Assembly (NCBI GenBank): GCA_036924085.1 | Contig: JAVGWX010000012.1 | Span: 29,783,979-29,847,978, forward strand | Direction: 5' to 3' | DNA length: 64,000 nucleotides | DNA from: Ariolimax columbianus | Taxonomy: Eukaryota > Mollusca > Gastropoda > Stylommatophora > Arionidae | Part shown: one piece after another, positions 1 through 12,159 of the stretch | Layout of the letters: every line of letters starts with the position of its first letter | How positions within the stretch are numbered: position 1 is the stretch's first letter | The notes under the pieces: model-generated | Databases searched by the model: none | Seen by the model: the letters and a program-made list of their open reading frames with translations, nothing else | Told to the model about the DNA's origin: nothing | Translations under genes and position numbers: made by a program

Positions 1-832
1 GACCTCAATATGGGAAGGCTCTATGCATTAAGACGCCTATACAGGAAGGGCTCTATACAGGAAGACATATCTATACAGCAAGACATCTATACAGGAATGT
101 TTTATATATGAAGGCATCTATACAGCAAGACATCTTTACAGGAAAGCACATACAGCAAGACATCTATATAGGAAAGCATGTATACAGCAAGATGTCTATA
201 CAGGAAAGCACCTATACAGAAAGACATCTATACAAGAAAGCATCTATACAGCAAGACACCTATACAGAAAAGCACCTATACAGGAAATCATCTATACAGG
301 AAGGCACATATTCAGGAAGACTTCTATACAGGAGGGTTTCTATGTTTCTATACAGGAAGACATTTATACAGGAAAACTTCTGTGCAGGAAGGCACCTTTA
401 CAGGAAGGCATCTAAACAGGAAGGCATCTAAACAGGAAGGCACCTATACAGGAAGGCATGTAAATAGGCAGACTTTAAAACAGGAAGACATTTATACAGG
501 AAAACTTCTGTGCAGGATGGCATCTTTTAACAAACAAGGCACCCATACCGGAAGGCATCTATACAGGATGGCATGCACTTATACAGGAAGGCATCTATAC
601 AGGAAGGCAACTTTTAACAGGGAAGGCACCTATACAAGAATGAATCTATACAGGAAGGCACCTATACAGGAAGACTTCTATACAGAAGACACCTATACAG
701 GATGGCACCTATACAGAATGGCATGCACTTATACAGGAAGGCATCATACAGGAAGGCATCTTTTAACAAACAAGGCACCTATATAGGATGGCATCTTTAA
801 AGGAAGGTCCCTATACAGCTGACCTCTATACA
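1..832. repeat. Degenerate 16-bp minisatellite
   Basis: About 50 imperfect units around TCTATACAGGAAGGCA, with the variants CCTATACAGAAAGACA and TCTATACAGCAAGACA. The array reaches the left edge of the window. It lies upstream of a nuclear-receptor exon at 1293, so it is probably intronic. Open frames across it have no start of their own and merely read the repeat. Confidence 0.9.
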
Positions 833-1026
833 GACAGCAATGCTTTTGCATGATTGGGCTTGGAACGGAAAGTAATCAGGGTCAGGTATAACAAACATAC
901 TTATCAAGAACCCCACCTCATGTACTTGTTCATGCTCCTGGAAACAGGCTGTATCACTGAAATCTGGCCAGTGAGGTGGGGATCGATATTGTAATCCCTA
1001 TAATGATCAGTTTTCTGAGGATCCTT

Positions 1027-1110
1027 ACATTGCACTACAGCCAGGAGCACACAGGTCCATCTTCTCAGGTACACCTCTGAATGTAAGAAGATCTACTGTA
1101 ACCTGACACT
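1027..1110 (+). repeat. Interspersed repeat family B, copy 1
   Basis: It contains TTGCACTACAGCCAGGAG, followed by a motif like AGGTCCA...CTTCTCAG and a run resembling CTACTGTAACCTG. The same string order recurs near 18020, 43805 and 45285. No protein or tRNA-like promoter is visible. It looks like a short non-autonomous element or its conserved core. The rest of 833-1292 holds only a weak family A match at about 1163-1240. Confidence 0.55.
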
Positions 1111-1292
1111 ATAAATAGTTAACTGAAATCCGCATGACTACTTCAAACAACAACAATATTTGATGGAGCTGTCAACTATATTCACAACCCTCCTCAGTTG
1201 CCTTTTTTATTTTTACTTACTTGGATGGTTGCAGAAGCTCTATTCCTGTCAACCCTGAAAACCCTAAATTTAATCACTTTATAATTTTTCAG

Positions 1293-1420
1293 GTTGCCAG
1301 AGATGGGCATTGTTGGGGAGATTTTCGAGAGGTTTTGGCATACCATGAGGAAGATTAAAAGAATGGGACTAACTGATGTTGAAGTGTCTTTGCTGTGTGC
1401 CTTGCTCATATTTAGCCCAG
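1293..1420 (+). CDS. Nuclear receptor ligand-binding-domain exon (penultimate coding exon)
   Basis: This internal exon is bounded by a pyrimidine-rich acceptor (ATAATTTTTCAG, ending at 1292) and a donor (CCCAG|GTAGGT at 1421). Read from 1294 it gives 42 residues, including FERFWHTMRKIKRMGLTD and EVSLLCALLIFSP. That is the helix-7 to helix-8 region of a nuclear receptor ligand-binding domain (family pattern: LTD-x-E-x-ALL-x-A-hhhFSPDRPGL). It ends in phase 1, and its last G plus AT at 6224 makes the Asp of the DREGL motif. That restores the family's SPDRxGL signature across the junction and confirms both exons. The DNA-binding domain must lie upstream of the window. Subfamily NR1 (E75/E78/Rev-erb-like) is likely; the exact orthologue is unclear. 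Confidence 0.85.
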
Positions 1421-1639
1421 GTAGGTGTGGTTATTGGTTTAAATGTGTTGGTCTTCCATCTTAAAAGGCAGCACACAACTAGGAGCAATGAAAAAAAACA
1501 TATTTGATCTATTATACGTTCATTAAAAGTTTCTATTTGCTTCAACAGCAAAAGATCTTAACAGTCCAAATAAATACACAGTTTCTCTAACCGTTATCAT
1601 TATTGTCATATTTTCTTCTTCTTCTGTCACCTTGTATTG

Positions 1640-2605
1640 GTCATCAGTTAATCCTCTCCAATCTGTCCTGACATCAATTAATTCTCTCCAATCTATTCTG
1701 ACGTCAACTAATTCTCTCCAATCTATCCTGACGTCAACTAATTCTCTCCAATCTATCCTGACATCAACTAATTCTCTCCAATCTATCCTGACGTCAACTA
1801 ATTCTCTCCAATGTATCCTGACGTCAACTAATTTTCTCTCCAATCTATCCTGATGTCAACTAATTCTCTCCAATCCACACTGTCATCAACCAATCCACCC
1901 TGTCATCAACTAATTCTCACCAATCCACCCTGTCATCAACTAATTATCACCAATCTGTTCTGTCATCAACTAATTCTCTCCAATCCACCCTGACATCGAC
2001 TAATCCTATCTAATCTGTACTGGTATCAACTCATCCTCTCCAATCTGTTTTGACATCTTCTAATCCTCTCCAATCTGTTTTGACATCTTCTAATCCTCTC
2101 CAATCTGTTTTGAAATCTTCTAATCCTCTCCAATCTGTTTTGACATCTTCTAATCCTCTCCAATCTGTTTTGACATCTTCTAATCCTCTCCAATCTGTTC
2201 TGACATCAACTCATCCTCTCCAATCTGTTCTGAATTCAACTAATCTTCTGAATTCAACTAATCTTCTCCAATCTGTTTTGACATCTTCTAATCCTCTCCA
2301 ATCTGTTTTGATATCTTCTAATCCTCTCCAATCTGTTTTGACATCTTCTAATCCTCTCCAATCTGTTTTGACATCTTCTAATCCTCTCCAATCTGTTCTG
2401 ACATCAACTCATCCTCTCCAATCTGTTCTGAATTCAACTAATCTTCTGAATTCAACTAATCTTCTCCAATCTGTTTTGACATCTTCTAATCCTCTCCAAT
2501 CTGTTTTGATATCTTCTAATCCTCTCCAATCTGTTCTGACATCAACTCATCATCTCCAATCTGTTCTGACATCAACTCATACTCTCCAATCTGTCCTGTT
2601 GTCTC
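1640..2605. repeat. 30-bp minisatellite with a 198-bp higher-order repeat
   Basis: About 32 units of 30 bp are built on CTCTCCAATCTGTTCTGACA plus a TC(A/T)(A/T)CTAATC stretch. The left half uses CTATCCTGACGTCAAC and the right half CTGTTTTGACATCTTC. A block carrying GAATTCAACTAATCTTCT occurs at 2231 and again at 2429, a higher-order period of 198 bp. The array lies in the nuclear-receptor intron. Confidence 0.92.
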
Positions 2606-3115
2606 CCATAAGATGTCATGCATAACCTTGTTGGGCCATTACAGATCAATGATGTTTCTCTGGGATTTACTGAGGAAGCTTTGTAATCTTTTAATATTCA
2701 ATTTTGTCACAAACTTTGTCTTAGCCACCCCCACCCCCTTTTCTTTTCTTTCTTTCTTTCTCTCTCTCTCTATCTCTTTCACTCTCACACTGCTTCTTTC
2801 TCACTCTCTCTCACCTATATAAAAAGGACTGACTTCACATTGGAGTTGAAGATGAATTTTGATCAACGTTAGAGTTCCATATCTCTCTTATCATTTTTAA
2901 CATGACAAAGTGCATCCTTGCCTTTTGTATCCTATTTTTTACATACTTAACCTGTCATGTTTAGGATGCTCACTAGGGATGTGAAAGTCTCTACCTCATC
3001 CAGTGTTGCTCCTATCTGTTGTATAGTGTCTATGTTGTTTGCCCCATTTAATTTTACAATTTCTGTTGTTTCTGTGCAGATCTTTCAACCTGTTTCAACT
3101 AGTGTATCTGCCATC
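2606..3115. other. Intronic unique sequence with a pyrimidine tract
   Basis: No exon, RNA gene or element is recognisable here. A CT-rich microsatellite-like tract lies at about 2745-2810. The sequence is intronic to the nuclear receptor. Confidence 0.5.
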
Positions 3116-4115
3116 TTCAGAGTTGGCTGTAAGATAAGGGGAGCCATTTGCAAAGTTCAGGTCTTCAAGCTGTTTAGAGTTGACTGTGACATAGGGGAGC
3201 CATTTGCAAAGCCCAGGTCTTCAAGCTGTTTAGAGTTGTCTGTGAGATAGGAGGACCATTTGTAAAGCTCAGGTCTTCGAGCTGTTTAGAGTTGTCTCTG
3301 AGATAGGAGGACCATTTGCAAAGCTCAGGTCTTCGAGCTGTTTAGAGTTGTCTGTGAGATAGGGGGACCATTATCAAAGTCCAGGTCTTCAAGCTGTTTA
3401 GAGTTGTCTGTGAGATAGGAGGACCATTATCAAAGCCCAGGTCTTCAAGCTGTTTAGAGTTGTCTGTGAGATAGGAGGACCATTTGCAAAGCTCAGGTCT
3501 TCGAGCTGTTTAGAGTTGTCTGTGAGATAGGGGGACCATTATCAAAGTCCAGGTCTTCAAGCTGTTTAGAGTTGTCTGTGAGATAGGAGGACCATTATCA
3601 AAGCCCAGGTCTTCAAGCTGTTTAGAGTTGGCTGTGAGATAGGAGGACCATTATCAAAGTCCAGGTCTTCGAGCTGTTTAGAGTTGGCTGTGAGATAGGA
3701 GGACCATTATCAAAGTCCAGATCTTCGAGCTGTTTAGAGTTGTCTGTGAGATAGGAGGACCATTATCAAAGTCCAGGTCTTCGAGCTGTTTAGAGTTGGC
3801 TGTGAGATAGGAGGACCATTATCAAAGTCCAGGTCTTCGAGCTGTTTAGAGTTGGCTGTGAGATAGGAGGACCATTATCAAAGTCCAGGTCTTCGAGCTG
3901 TTTAGAGTTGGCTGTGAGATAGGAGGACCATTATCAAAGTCCAGGTCTTCGAGCTGTTTAGAGTTGTCTGTGAGATAGGAGGACCATTATCAAAGTCCAG
4001 GTCTTCAAGCTGTTTAGAGTTGTCTGTGAGATAGGAGGACCATTATCAAAGTCCAGGTCTTCAAGCTGTTTAGAGTTGTCTGTGAGATAGGAGGACCATT
4101 ATCAAAGTCAAGCTG
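3116..4115. repeat. 56-bp minisatellite
   Basis: About 18 units of 56 bp are present, each with GAGTTGTCTGTGAGATAGGA, GGACCATTATCAAAG and CAGGTCTTCGAGCTGTTTA. Diagnostic variants (TTGCAAAGCT against TTATCAAAGT, GTTGGCTG against GTTGTCTG) cluster in runs. This suggests growth by duplication of multi-unit blocks. The array is in the nuclear-receptor intron. Confidence 0.93.
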
Positions 4116-4239
4116 TTTAAATAAGGTGAAGGGGATTTAATTTCTCTCCAAGGCTGTAATTCATTTCCTAATCCAATCAGCTGCCAGCAGGAGCAGAAAA
4201 GGTCATAGATGACATCCCTAATGGGCCCAAAATCTTGGC

Positions 4240-4602
4240 TTAGCTTGGCTTTGTTCGTTCTCAATCTCCCGCTACCAAACCCTGAAAGGGCTTAAGTAGT
4301 AGAATGTAGGCCAGAGAACGGAATGCGTTGTGCTGTAGTTTACAGCTTGACTGCGATATTTGCACCTTTTGGTCCAACACATCCGACTTCAGCAAGCATT
4401 TTTTAAGTACCGGGTTAGCATTCTCTCTTCGATCCCTTCTCCTTAGCCAGTCTGCCCTGCTGCAGCCTGTTATCCAGGATTACTACATGGAAGTTTAGAA
4501 GGGCCTTGGCAGCTTTGGTTCGCTGGCCCTGACGCTAGCAGTCAGCTATGGGTCGCTGACCGCTACAGCTCATGCGCTGCTCAGCATCTTGATCCTGACC
4601 CA
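4240..4602 (-). mobile_element. Interspersed repeat with SINE-like core, copy 1 (long form)
   Basis: This is a near full-length reverse copy of the element at 30182-30540. Shared landmarks are TTCGTTCTCAATCTCCCGC, ACAGCTTGACTGCGATATTTG, CCAACACATCCGACTTCAGC, TTAGCCAGTCTGCCCTGCTG and GCTCAGCATCTTGATCC. The CATCCGACTTCAGC part matches the SINE at 25505-25772. No ORF is conserved between the copies, so it is non-autonomous. Confidence 0.75.
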
Positions 4603-5126
4603 AATTCTGTGAGTGTTCCTTCATGAAATCTCTATCTGCGAGTCTTTATATGTCTGCTTTATTTTGCTGGTGAATTTTTGAAGAACCTTGTAGTGTCTCA
4701 GTAGTTTTCAGAGTCTCTGCTCAAGCTGTCAAGGGCTTTCTTACTGTCAACGAAGTTTATATATAGACTTGAGTACTATTCTAATGCCTGCTCTACAAAT
4801 ATGCGTAATGTTACTATCTGGTCAGTATATGATTAATTTTTGTCATAAACCTGCTTGTTCTCCATTTAACTATCCACATCTTATTTTAGTCTTTCAAGTA
4901 TAACTGTTTAAAACTCTACCTGAAACTGGCAAGATCATTATTTTTTCAATGGCTCTCCCTACAACATGACTCGTTCTTCATTATGAGTGTTGAGAAGATT
5001 GGTCTTCATACTGATATTCAGTCCAAATTTGTCTAGTTGTCCTTCCCCCTATATGTTTCTCTTGCATTTTTCTATGCTTGTGGGACAAAAGTACCGGATC
5101 ATTAGCATAGTCCAGGTCCTTCAATT
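4603..5126. other. Intronic sequence, nothing recognised
   Basis: No coding exon, RNA or repeat structure is evident between the element at 4240-4602 and the array at 5127. Confidence 0.4.
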
Positions 5127-5490
5127 GTGACAATAGCGTCTACTGAATACCAGTTCGTGACAATAGTGTCTACTGAATGCCAGTTCATGACAATAGTGTC
5201 TACTGAATACCAGATCGTGACAATAGTGCCTACTGAATACCAGATCGTGACAATAGTGCCTACTGAATACCAGTTCGTGACAATAGTGTCTACTGAATAT
5301 CAGTTCGTGACAATAGTGTCTACTGAATACCAGTTCGTGAGAATAGTGTCTACTGAATACCAGTTTGTGACAATAGTGTCTACTGAATACCAGTTCGTGA
5401 CAATATTGTGTACTGAATACCAGTTCGTGACAATAGTGTCTACTGAATACCAGTTCGTGACAATAGTGCCTACTGAATATCAGTTCGTTT
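5127..5490. repeat. 30-bp minisatellite
   Basis: Twelve units of 30 bp: GACAATAGTGTCTACTGAAT followed by ACCAGTTCGT. The unit is a multiple of 3, so the frame stays open for about 130 codons. There is no family match and the array sits in an intron, so it is not coding. Confidence 0.93.
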
Positions 5491-5743
5491 TCCCTCGCTC
5501 GATGTATTCATTTTCCAATCTATAGCTAACAAGAACAAGAAGGGTGAGAGCAGCCATCTTTGTCTCAACCCTGTTTGCACCCCGAAGCTGATAGTCAGTG
5601 CTCCTCAATTCACCACTCTACTAAGTGTATCTTTCTACATATTCTCTATGAGGGTTATGTACTTCTCTGGTATCCAATAGTGTCTGAACAGTTACCATAA
5701 TGTACTTCGATCCACACTGTCCAATACCTTTTTTAAAATTATC

Positions 5744-5910
5744 CCTCAAATAATCACATCCAAGGTCATCATAAACTTGACTGTATTAAGCTTGTCTTAT
5801 AATCATCATACAGGATATACCTCAAATAATCACATCTATTTCCATCATAAACTTGACTGTATTAAGCTTGTCTTATAATCATCATACAGTTTATTCCTCA
5901 AATAACCACA
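5744..5910. repeat. 76-bp tandem duplication in the intron
   Basis: CCTCAAATAATCACATC starts at 5744 and 5820, with a partial third copy at 5896. Each full unit carries ATAAACTTGACTGTATTAAG and CTTGTCTTATAATCATCA. The rest of 5491-6210 is AT-rich intron without other features. Confidence 0.8.
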
Positions 5911-6223
5911 TAAGTTTACTTTGTAAATCTTGGAAGATTTTAATTGAGCAAACATATTTTGGAAGACCAATTTTTATTTAGCAAATTTGTTTTTAATCCA
6001 ATTGTGACTGTAAAAGCAAATTTTATAAATACTTTTATTGTTAAAACTAATTTTAGATTACTTTTTAAGTACAGTCTCACTGTAGAAGTCATGTTGTTAA
6101 AGACCTCTTGTTAGGTAGAATATTTGTTTTTGTTTCTGTGTGATCCTTATTTTAAATAGTTATTTTCTTTGATGTGATCTTTTCTTTTACTCTATTGTTT
6201 TTTTTTCTTCCTTTTACATGTAG

Positions 6224-9200
6224 ATCGAGAGGGTTTGATGAGTGTGAGATACTTAGAAAATCTGGAAACGGATCTTGCCATGGCACTAAAATGTCAGCTC
6301 ATTCTCAACCACAGCGAGCTCCCTTTCATCTTTGTCAATATCATTGACATTATAATTGAGCTTCGAGGATTATCTACACTGTACCTGGACTCTGTCCTGG
6401 ATGCAAGAGTAGACAACTGCAGCTCAAAAACATCAGCGATGGAGATAGATACAATGCCATCAGAACATGGACAAGTTACAGATACAGATATTATTAACGG
6501 CAGTGTGACATTAAGCATGGTAAATTGTCTTGGTGGTTGCTCTGTGCAACAGGAAAATGCAGAAAATCACATTCGGGGCTCTTCTGTCCACAGTGTTGGA
6601 AATGTTTCGTTAAGTTTTGTTGGTACAATTCAATCATTGATAGATGAGCATAATATAATGAACGTTAACGAGCTGTTCACAGGAACAAACATCTCAGATT
6701 CAGATTCCTCAAACTCCAGTGATGGCTCTAACGAAACTTTCAGTGACAAGACTTCAGTGTCCAGTACAAAGAGTTCGACATCAACACGGAGCTTTGCAGC
6801 CATAAGGTCGGAGAGTGAGACATCATCACTTGGGACCGCTCAGAATGTACTGCCCCAAAATTGTGTGGTAGCTTCAAATGATGCCACCACTGAAATTGAT
6901 GAGAAAGTTGGGCTTGATGTGAACACTGATTTTGAAACCGGCATGGGTAAAGATGATGTGGATGGATCTGTCCACCAAGATGCAGCTGAAGCTGAAGATA
7001 TGGGAGGCTGTAAGGGTGATAATCAAGTGATTCAAGTATACAGTGATGAAGCAGAGAGCAGGAATAATGACATGAACAAAATGAATGTCCAGAGTGTGAC
7101 AGATGATGACTTATGTCAAAGTGTCACAGGGAGTGACATAGCTGGAAAGTCAGTTCAAAACACAGATAATGAACTAGAATCTGATATAATTAAAAGAGAT
7201 ATACTTTTACAAATAGATACTGATGTATCTAAACAAGGTATAAATAAAGAAAATCTCCTTTTATCCTCACCAAAAATGAAAGACACCAAAACAGATCTCA
7301 AAGAGGCCATGAAATCTAGGACAGAATTTAAGAGTCATCAGAATGATTTGAAATCTGGTAATGTTCAGTTATTTCTTAATACTGACTCATTCCTGACAAA
7401 GTCTGAAGGTTGTTGTCAAGATCAGACTCCATGTGGCATTTCGTTAAAGGTGTCACAAAATACTCCAGTCACAGCATTGACTGAGAGAAAAGAGAGCATC
7501 AGATTAAAAGATGCCATTTTGCAGACAAATTCTCAGATTTTACATACAAAATCTGATAATAATGTCTCAGAAGCTGTATGTCCTAAACCATTACTCAAAC
7601 TAGAGATCAAAACCACACAATCTGAAGCCACCATCACAAATTTAAAACCTATCCTTCATGCAGAGAACAGTGGCAAATTCAGTTATTTCCAGCAGAACAG
7701 ATCTCTAAGAAGCAGTGATGGTTCTTCTTATCTAGTTCCTGAGAGCAATGATGAAATCTTAGATGCTGCCACTGGTTTTCTGATCAACACTGTCAAACAC
7801 CAAACAGATAAAACTAAAAAGGACTTTTGTGCTGGCAACATGGACAATACCGAAACTGATCCATCAAACAGTAATAAGAAATGTGTACCACAGAATGAGA
7901 CATCATGGGAATTCTCAAACCATGTATCTCAAGATGAGAAAATCTGTGCCTTAGACTTTTCCAGAAAGAGAACTGCGTCAGTTACAAATTCAGGTTCATT
8001 ATTTCTTAGGACCGTCATGAGTGGTCAGCAGGGTTTGAAACCCAGCAAATTAAGTCTCCAGCACCAGCAGCAGCCTATGCTACAGGGTGGTTCACAACTA
8101 CATGCGGAAGACTCATCCCAGAGAAGGCGTTTGCCAGAGCTATTGCTGGCTGTCCCTGAAGGCATCCAGTCACTGATGAACGATGTTAGAAGGCCAGTTT
8201 CTGAGAGAGATCGCCATCAACAGGACTGCATGCTCATTGATGACAACTCACGGCAGAAGAGCAATGCAATAAACAGGTTTCCCATCTCACAGCACGTTCA
8301 GCATTCAGTAATGGACAACCATCATGCTGTTTCAGATATGAATGACTATTACGTTAATCAAGAGCATTCCAATCGCAGGAACACAATGCCAACAAGACTT
8401 GATCAGCCAAGAATTTTTCATCTACCATACCCTTCTCAGGCACCTTCTAAACATAACATTCCAAGCCTCGAGAAACATATAACATATGACAATATAACCC
8501 ACCACCAGAATAGCTCAACCTTGGCCTTGCAAATGACCCCTCAGTCTCATAATTTGTCATTTTCTTTGCATGGCACTCTGTTGCATGCTACTCCAACATC
8601 TCACCTGCAAGCATCAACAACCTCACCATCACCATACTGGACACAACCACATCAACATCCCAAGCTTATGATTTATGAGAAATATCCTAGGGCACACCAC
8701 TATGAGACCTTGAAAACGACCACGCCAAGCATGGATGTGTCCACATACAGTCCGACCAATTCACCACGGATAATTTCTAAGCACCCACAAGATGGTTCGT
8801 CACTTAATCGCACTGGAAATACTATAGACTTACGTTGCTTGTCCAGTGTCCCCAACACAGGATACAATGCAAGCATGCTTAGAGTTTCTCAGAGTGCATT
8901 TAAGAGAGAAACCACAGCAGAGAATAACCAACACAAAAATGTGTTCAAAACACCAATTTCTCTCTCAGCAAGTTCCCTTCAGCGATCACCTTCAGCTTCA
9001 TCACAATCATCATTAACATTTGCAGATGATGAACCGCTAGATATGTCATCCGCTTCTAGAACGTTCAGATACAGCAGGAGCAACCCTCTTGTCTTGAAGT
9101 CCCAGAACCCCTCTACGCCACTCGTGGAATCTTTCAACAAAGAATTACAAATCTCCCGTTACCAAGACAACAACTCATCCTGCTTTACCCAGCCACACCC

Positions 9201-9636
9201 TGCACATGATAGTGTTATAAACCAGACACGATCCTACAGCTTTCCGGCCCACACCCCTTCTCCTCCGCACTTCACACCAGTTCTTAGAACATCTGGACAA
9301 AGTACCAGTCCAAGTTCACATAACATGCCTTATTGCTTTCCAAGGTCATCTGGGTTTGTTTTGCCAGGTACAATAATCAATTCTGATCCATCGTCCCCGA
9401 ATACAAACTATCAGTTCCGTGACTTTGGAATGGTGCCAGCTTTACCTCAAAAGCAGCAAGACTCTCTTCAGTTCATAGAAGACAACATTGACCCTATTCT
9501 GGGTCGACCCAGGTCTCAGAGTTTCTCCTTTGCCAATAAACGGCGCTTGACAAGGAGTAACTTACACAGGCTTCTGACAGAAGATCCAAGACAAGAGTTG
9601 TTAAAGCACCAAGAACAATCATGTCTACATCATTAA
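6224..9636 (+). CDS. Nuclear receptor, last coding exon: end of the ligand-binding domain plus a giant C-terminal tail
   Basis: The acceptor is a long pyrimidine tract ending in ACATG TAG at 6223. The first two bases complete the Asp codon begun at 1420, giving DREGL. The first 60 or so residues fit helices 8-11 of an NR1-type ligand-binding domain: YLENLE, ALKCQLILNHSELP, then IIELRGLSTLYLDSVLD (family pattern H-x-F-x-LL-x-LR-LxTLH). No clear helix-12 AF-2 core follows, as in Rev-erb/E75-type receptors. After this comes a tail of about 1,070 residues rich in Ser, Thr, Asn, Gln and His. It has an acidic Ser run near 6697, a QHQQQP stretch near 8057 and a CtBP-like EPLDMS at 9031-9048. The stop is TAA at 9634. 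The frame is continuous for 3.4 kb in a repeat-rich region, which argues for selection. Receptors with long F domains are known (E75, E78), but this one is extreme. Expected role: nuclear ligand- or haem-responsive transcription factor; the ligand is unknown. Confidence 0.85.
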
Positions 9637-9689
9637 CTATGTTATGATGATGATGATGATGATTTGACTGAAAGGCTAAGAGTCAAGCA

Positions 9690-9855
9690 TATGGCTGCCA
9701 TTACAGCTAGTCCTTTAACAGGAAGCCTGTATCCAAGCATTTCAGTTTGAGGGCTTCAGTAACAGTGATTTAATAATGATGAGGCTGCTAGCCACATTCA
9801 CACTCCTCTTTAGTCGCTTTTGCAACATGCTTAGAAGGTTACAGTTGTCTGAATC
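9690..9855 (+). repeat. Interspersed repeat family A, copy in the receptor 3' flank
   Basis: It contains CTTTAACAGGAAGCCTGTAT and, further on, GAGGCTGCTAGCCACATTCA, then ACATGCTTAGAAGGTTACAG. The same order is seen at 21525-21655, with weaker copies at 1163-1240 and 57768-57840. It starts just after the receptor stop codon, so it is probably in the 3' UTR. Confidence 0.55.
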
Positions 9856-9999
9856 TGGTCAAACAAAGTATGACTTGCTTGAAAGTTAGTTGTGATAGTT
9901 GCAGATGATTTTTTTCAGAAGTTATGCAAGAGTGGATATTGGGGCCAGAGAAATGTCAGAGACCACAGACAACTGACCTATCCTTAAACACATTGCAGT

Positions 10000-10870
10000 A
10001 ATATTTCAGTGAAGACACATTGCAGTAATCCATCAGTGAAGACACAGTATAGTAATGTCTCCACTAATGTATTACTGCAATGTCTTCACTGATGAATTGC
10101 TGCAATTTGTCTTAATTAATGGATTACTGCAATGTATCTTCTTGAAGACATTGCAGTAATCTATCAGTGAAGACACATTGCAATAGTTCTTCAATGTGAG
10201 ACACATTGCAGTCATTCTTTAGTGTGAAGACGTTGCAGTCACTCTTCAGTGTGAAGACACTTTACAGTCATTCTTCAGTGTGAAGACACTTTACAGTCAT
10301 TCTTCAGTGTGAAGACACATTGCAGTCATTCTTCAGTGTGAAGACACATTGCAGTCATTCTTCAGTGTGAAGATGTTGTAGTAGTCCTTCAGTGTGAAGA
10401 CACATTGCAGTCATTCTTCAGTGTGAAGACGTTGTAGTAGTCCTTCAGTGTGAAAACATTGCAGTCACTCTTCAGTGTGAGACACATTGCAGTAATTCTT
10501 GAGTGTGAAGACACATTGCAGTCATTCTTCAGTTTGAAGTCATTGCAGTCATTCTTCAGGGTGAGACACATTTCAGTTATTCTTGAGTGTGAATCACATT
10601 GCAGTCACTCTTCAGTGAAGAGACACATTGCAGTCATTATTCAGTGTAAAGTCATTTGCAGTCATTCTTGAGTGTGAATCACATTGCAGTCATTCTTCAG
10701 TGTGAGACACATTGCAGTCACTCTTCAGTGTAAAGACACATTGCAGTCATTATTCAGTGTAAAGTCATTTGCAGTCATTCTTGAGTATGAAGACACATTG
10801 CAGTCATTCTTGAATGTGAAGACACATTGCAGTATTTCTTCAACGTAAAGACAACGTGCAGTCATTCTTA
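10000..10870. repeat. 29-bp degenerate minisatellite with an inverted segment
   Basis: About 30 units are built on ACACATTGCAGTCATTCTTC AGTGTGAAG. Between about 10050 and 10145 the motif appears in reverse orientation (ATTACTGCAATGTCTTCACT), flanked by forward units, so the transcript could fold into a hairpin. It may belong to the receptor's 3' UTR. The nearest clear AATAAA on this strand is at 11841. Confidence 0.85.
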
Positions 10871-10989
10871 ACTGTGTAAATATTCATGGCATCAGGAAGA
10901 CCCACTTATCAGCATACCTCTAGTGAGGATACACATTTCCAACATAAATGTACACATAAAATAATCAGTTGTGTTCTGCTGGAAAAGGG

Positions 10990-11345
10990 AATGCCTAGAC
11001 ATTTCATGGCAACCCGTGCCTGTCTTATGGCAAACCGTGCCTGTCTTATGGCAACCTCTGCTGGTTTTATGAAACCTAAGCTTGCTTTTGATAAACCAGG
11101 TAATTTTTTGGACAAAAAACAGTTTCTTGGTCCCTGTAAAATTTGTTGCGTTTTTGGCAACTCAATTTTTGATCTCTTAGCAACCCAAGTCAATTTATTG
11201 GCAATCCATGGTCTTTTTCTTGGCAACCCAAGTTAATTTGCTGACAACCCATGTAAATTTATTGGCAACCTATTTTAATGTCATGGCAATTCATGCTGAT
11301 TTCTAGGCAACCCAAGCTGATATGTTGCTAATGAAAGCAGAAATA
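10990..11345. repeat. Degenerate ~30-bp repeat rich in GGCAACCC
   Basis: A loosely periodic motif (TGGCAACCC plus AATTTATT or TGTCTTA) recurs about ten times with high divergence. The open frames on both strands read the repeat and match no family I know. Confidence 0.5.
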
Positions 11346-11419
11346 GCTCACGAAAACATAATTTATTTCTCATTATGATTAATTATAGTACATGCCATTG
11401 CCCATATGTGGAACATTCT

Positions 11420-11770
11420 CGTATTATCATTAACAAATTTGTGGAACTTCCTTTCTGCTGTTGCCACATTTTTTTTTAACATCCTCTGTTCTATTGTCAC
11501 ATTTTTGGAACAGTCTCTGTAGCATTGTCATATCTATGGAACTACCTCTGTGAAATTGTGACATTTTTAGAACAGTATCTGTAGCATTGTCATATCTATG
11601 GAACATCCTCTGTGAAATTGTGACATTTTTAGAACAGTATCTGTAGCATTGTCATATCTATGGAACATCCTCTGTGAAATTGTGACATTTTTAGAACAGT
11701 ATCTGTAGTATTGTCATATCTATGGAACATCCTCTGTTAAATTGTGACATTTGTGTAGTATTCTCTACTG
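11420..11770. repeat. 63-bp tandem repeat
   Basis: About 4-5 units with GAACAGTATCTGTAGCATTG, TCATATCTATGGAACATCCT and CTGTGAAATTGTGACATTTT. The inner units are nearly identical and the outer ones diverged. Confidence 0.88.
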
Positions 11771-12159
11771 TGCCATATTATTTTGCTCAAGAAATAGAAA
11801 ATACTTTATCATGATTTTGAATTTGTTTGTGATAATGTTGAATAAATGATATTCTGAATTAGTGTTTTCCAACATGAGTCATATGGTCCAAAGAAGCCTG
11901 CGTATATATTTCTTAGGTGCCACATGTAAAATTATTTGAAACTCAATTACACAGAAAATGACGACAAATAATAACAAAGAGTCGTGTGAGGGGGCTTCAA
12001 ATGAAGACATTGAAGACCTTAAAATTGCGATAGAAATTTGAAACACTATCAATTTAGTTGGCCGTATCGTTGTTTTCGTGGTGCAAATGAGGCACATGAC
12101 GTTGTTGAAGCCATACATAGATGGCCACTTCATTCGAGAAGCAACATTTTGCATCCGGT

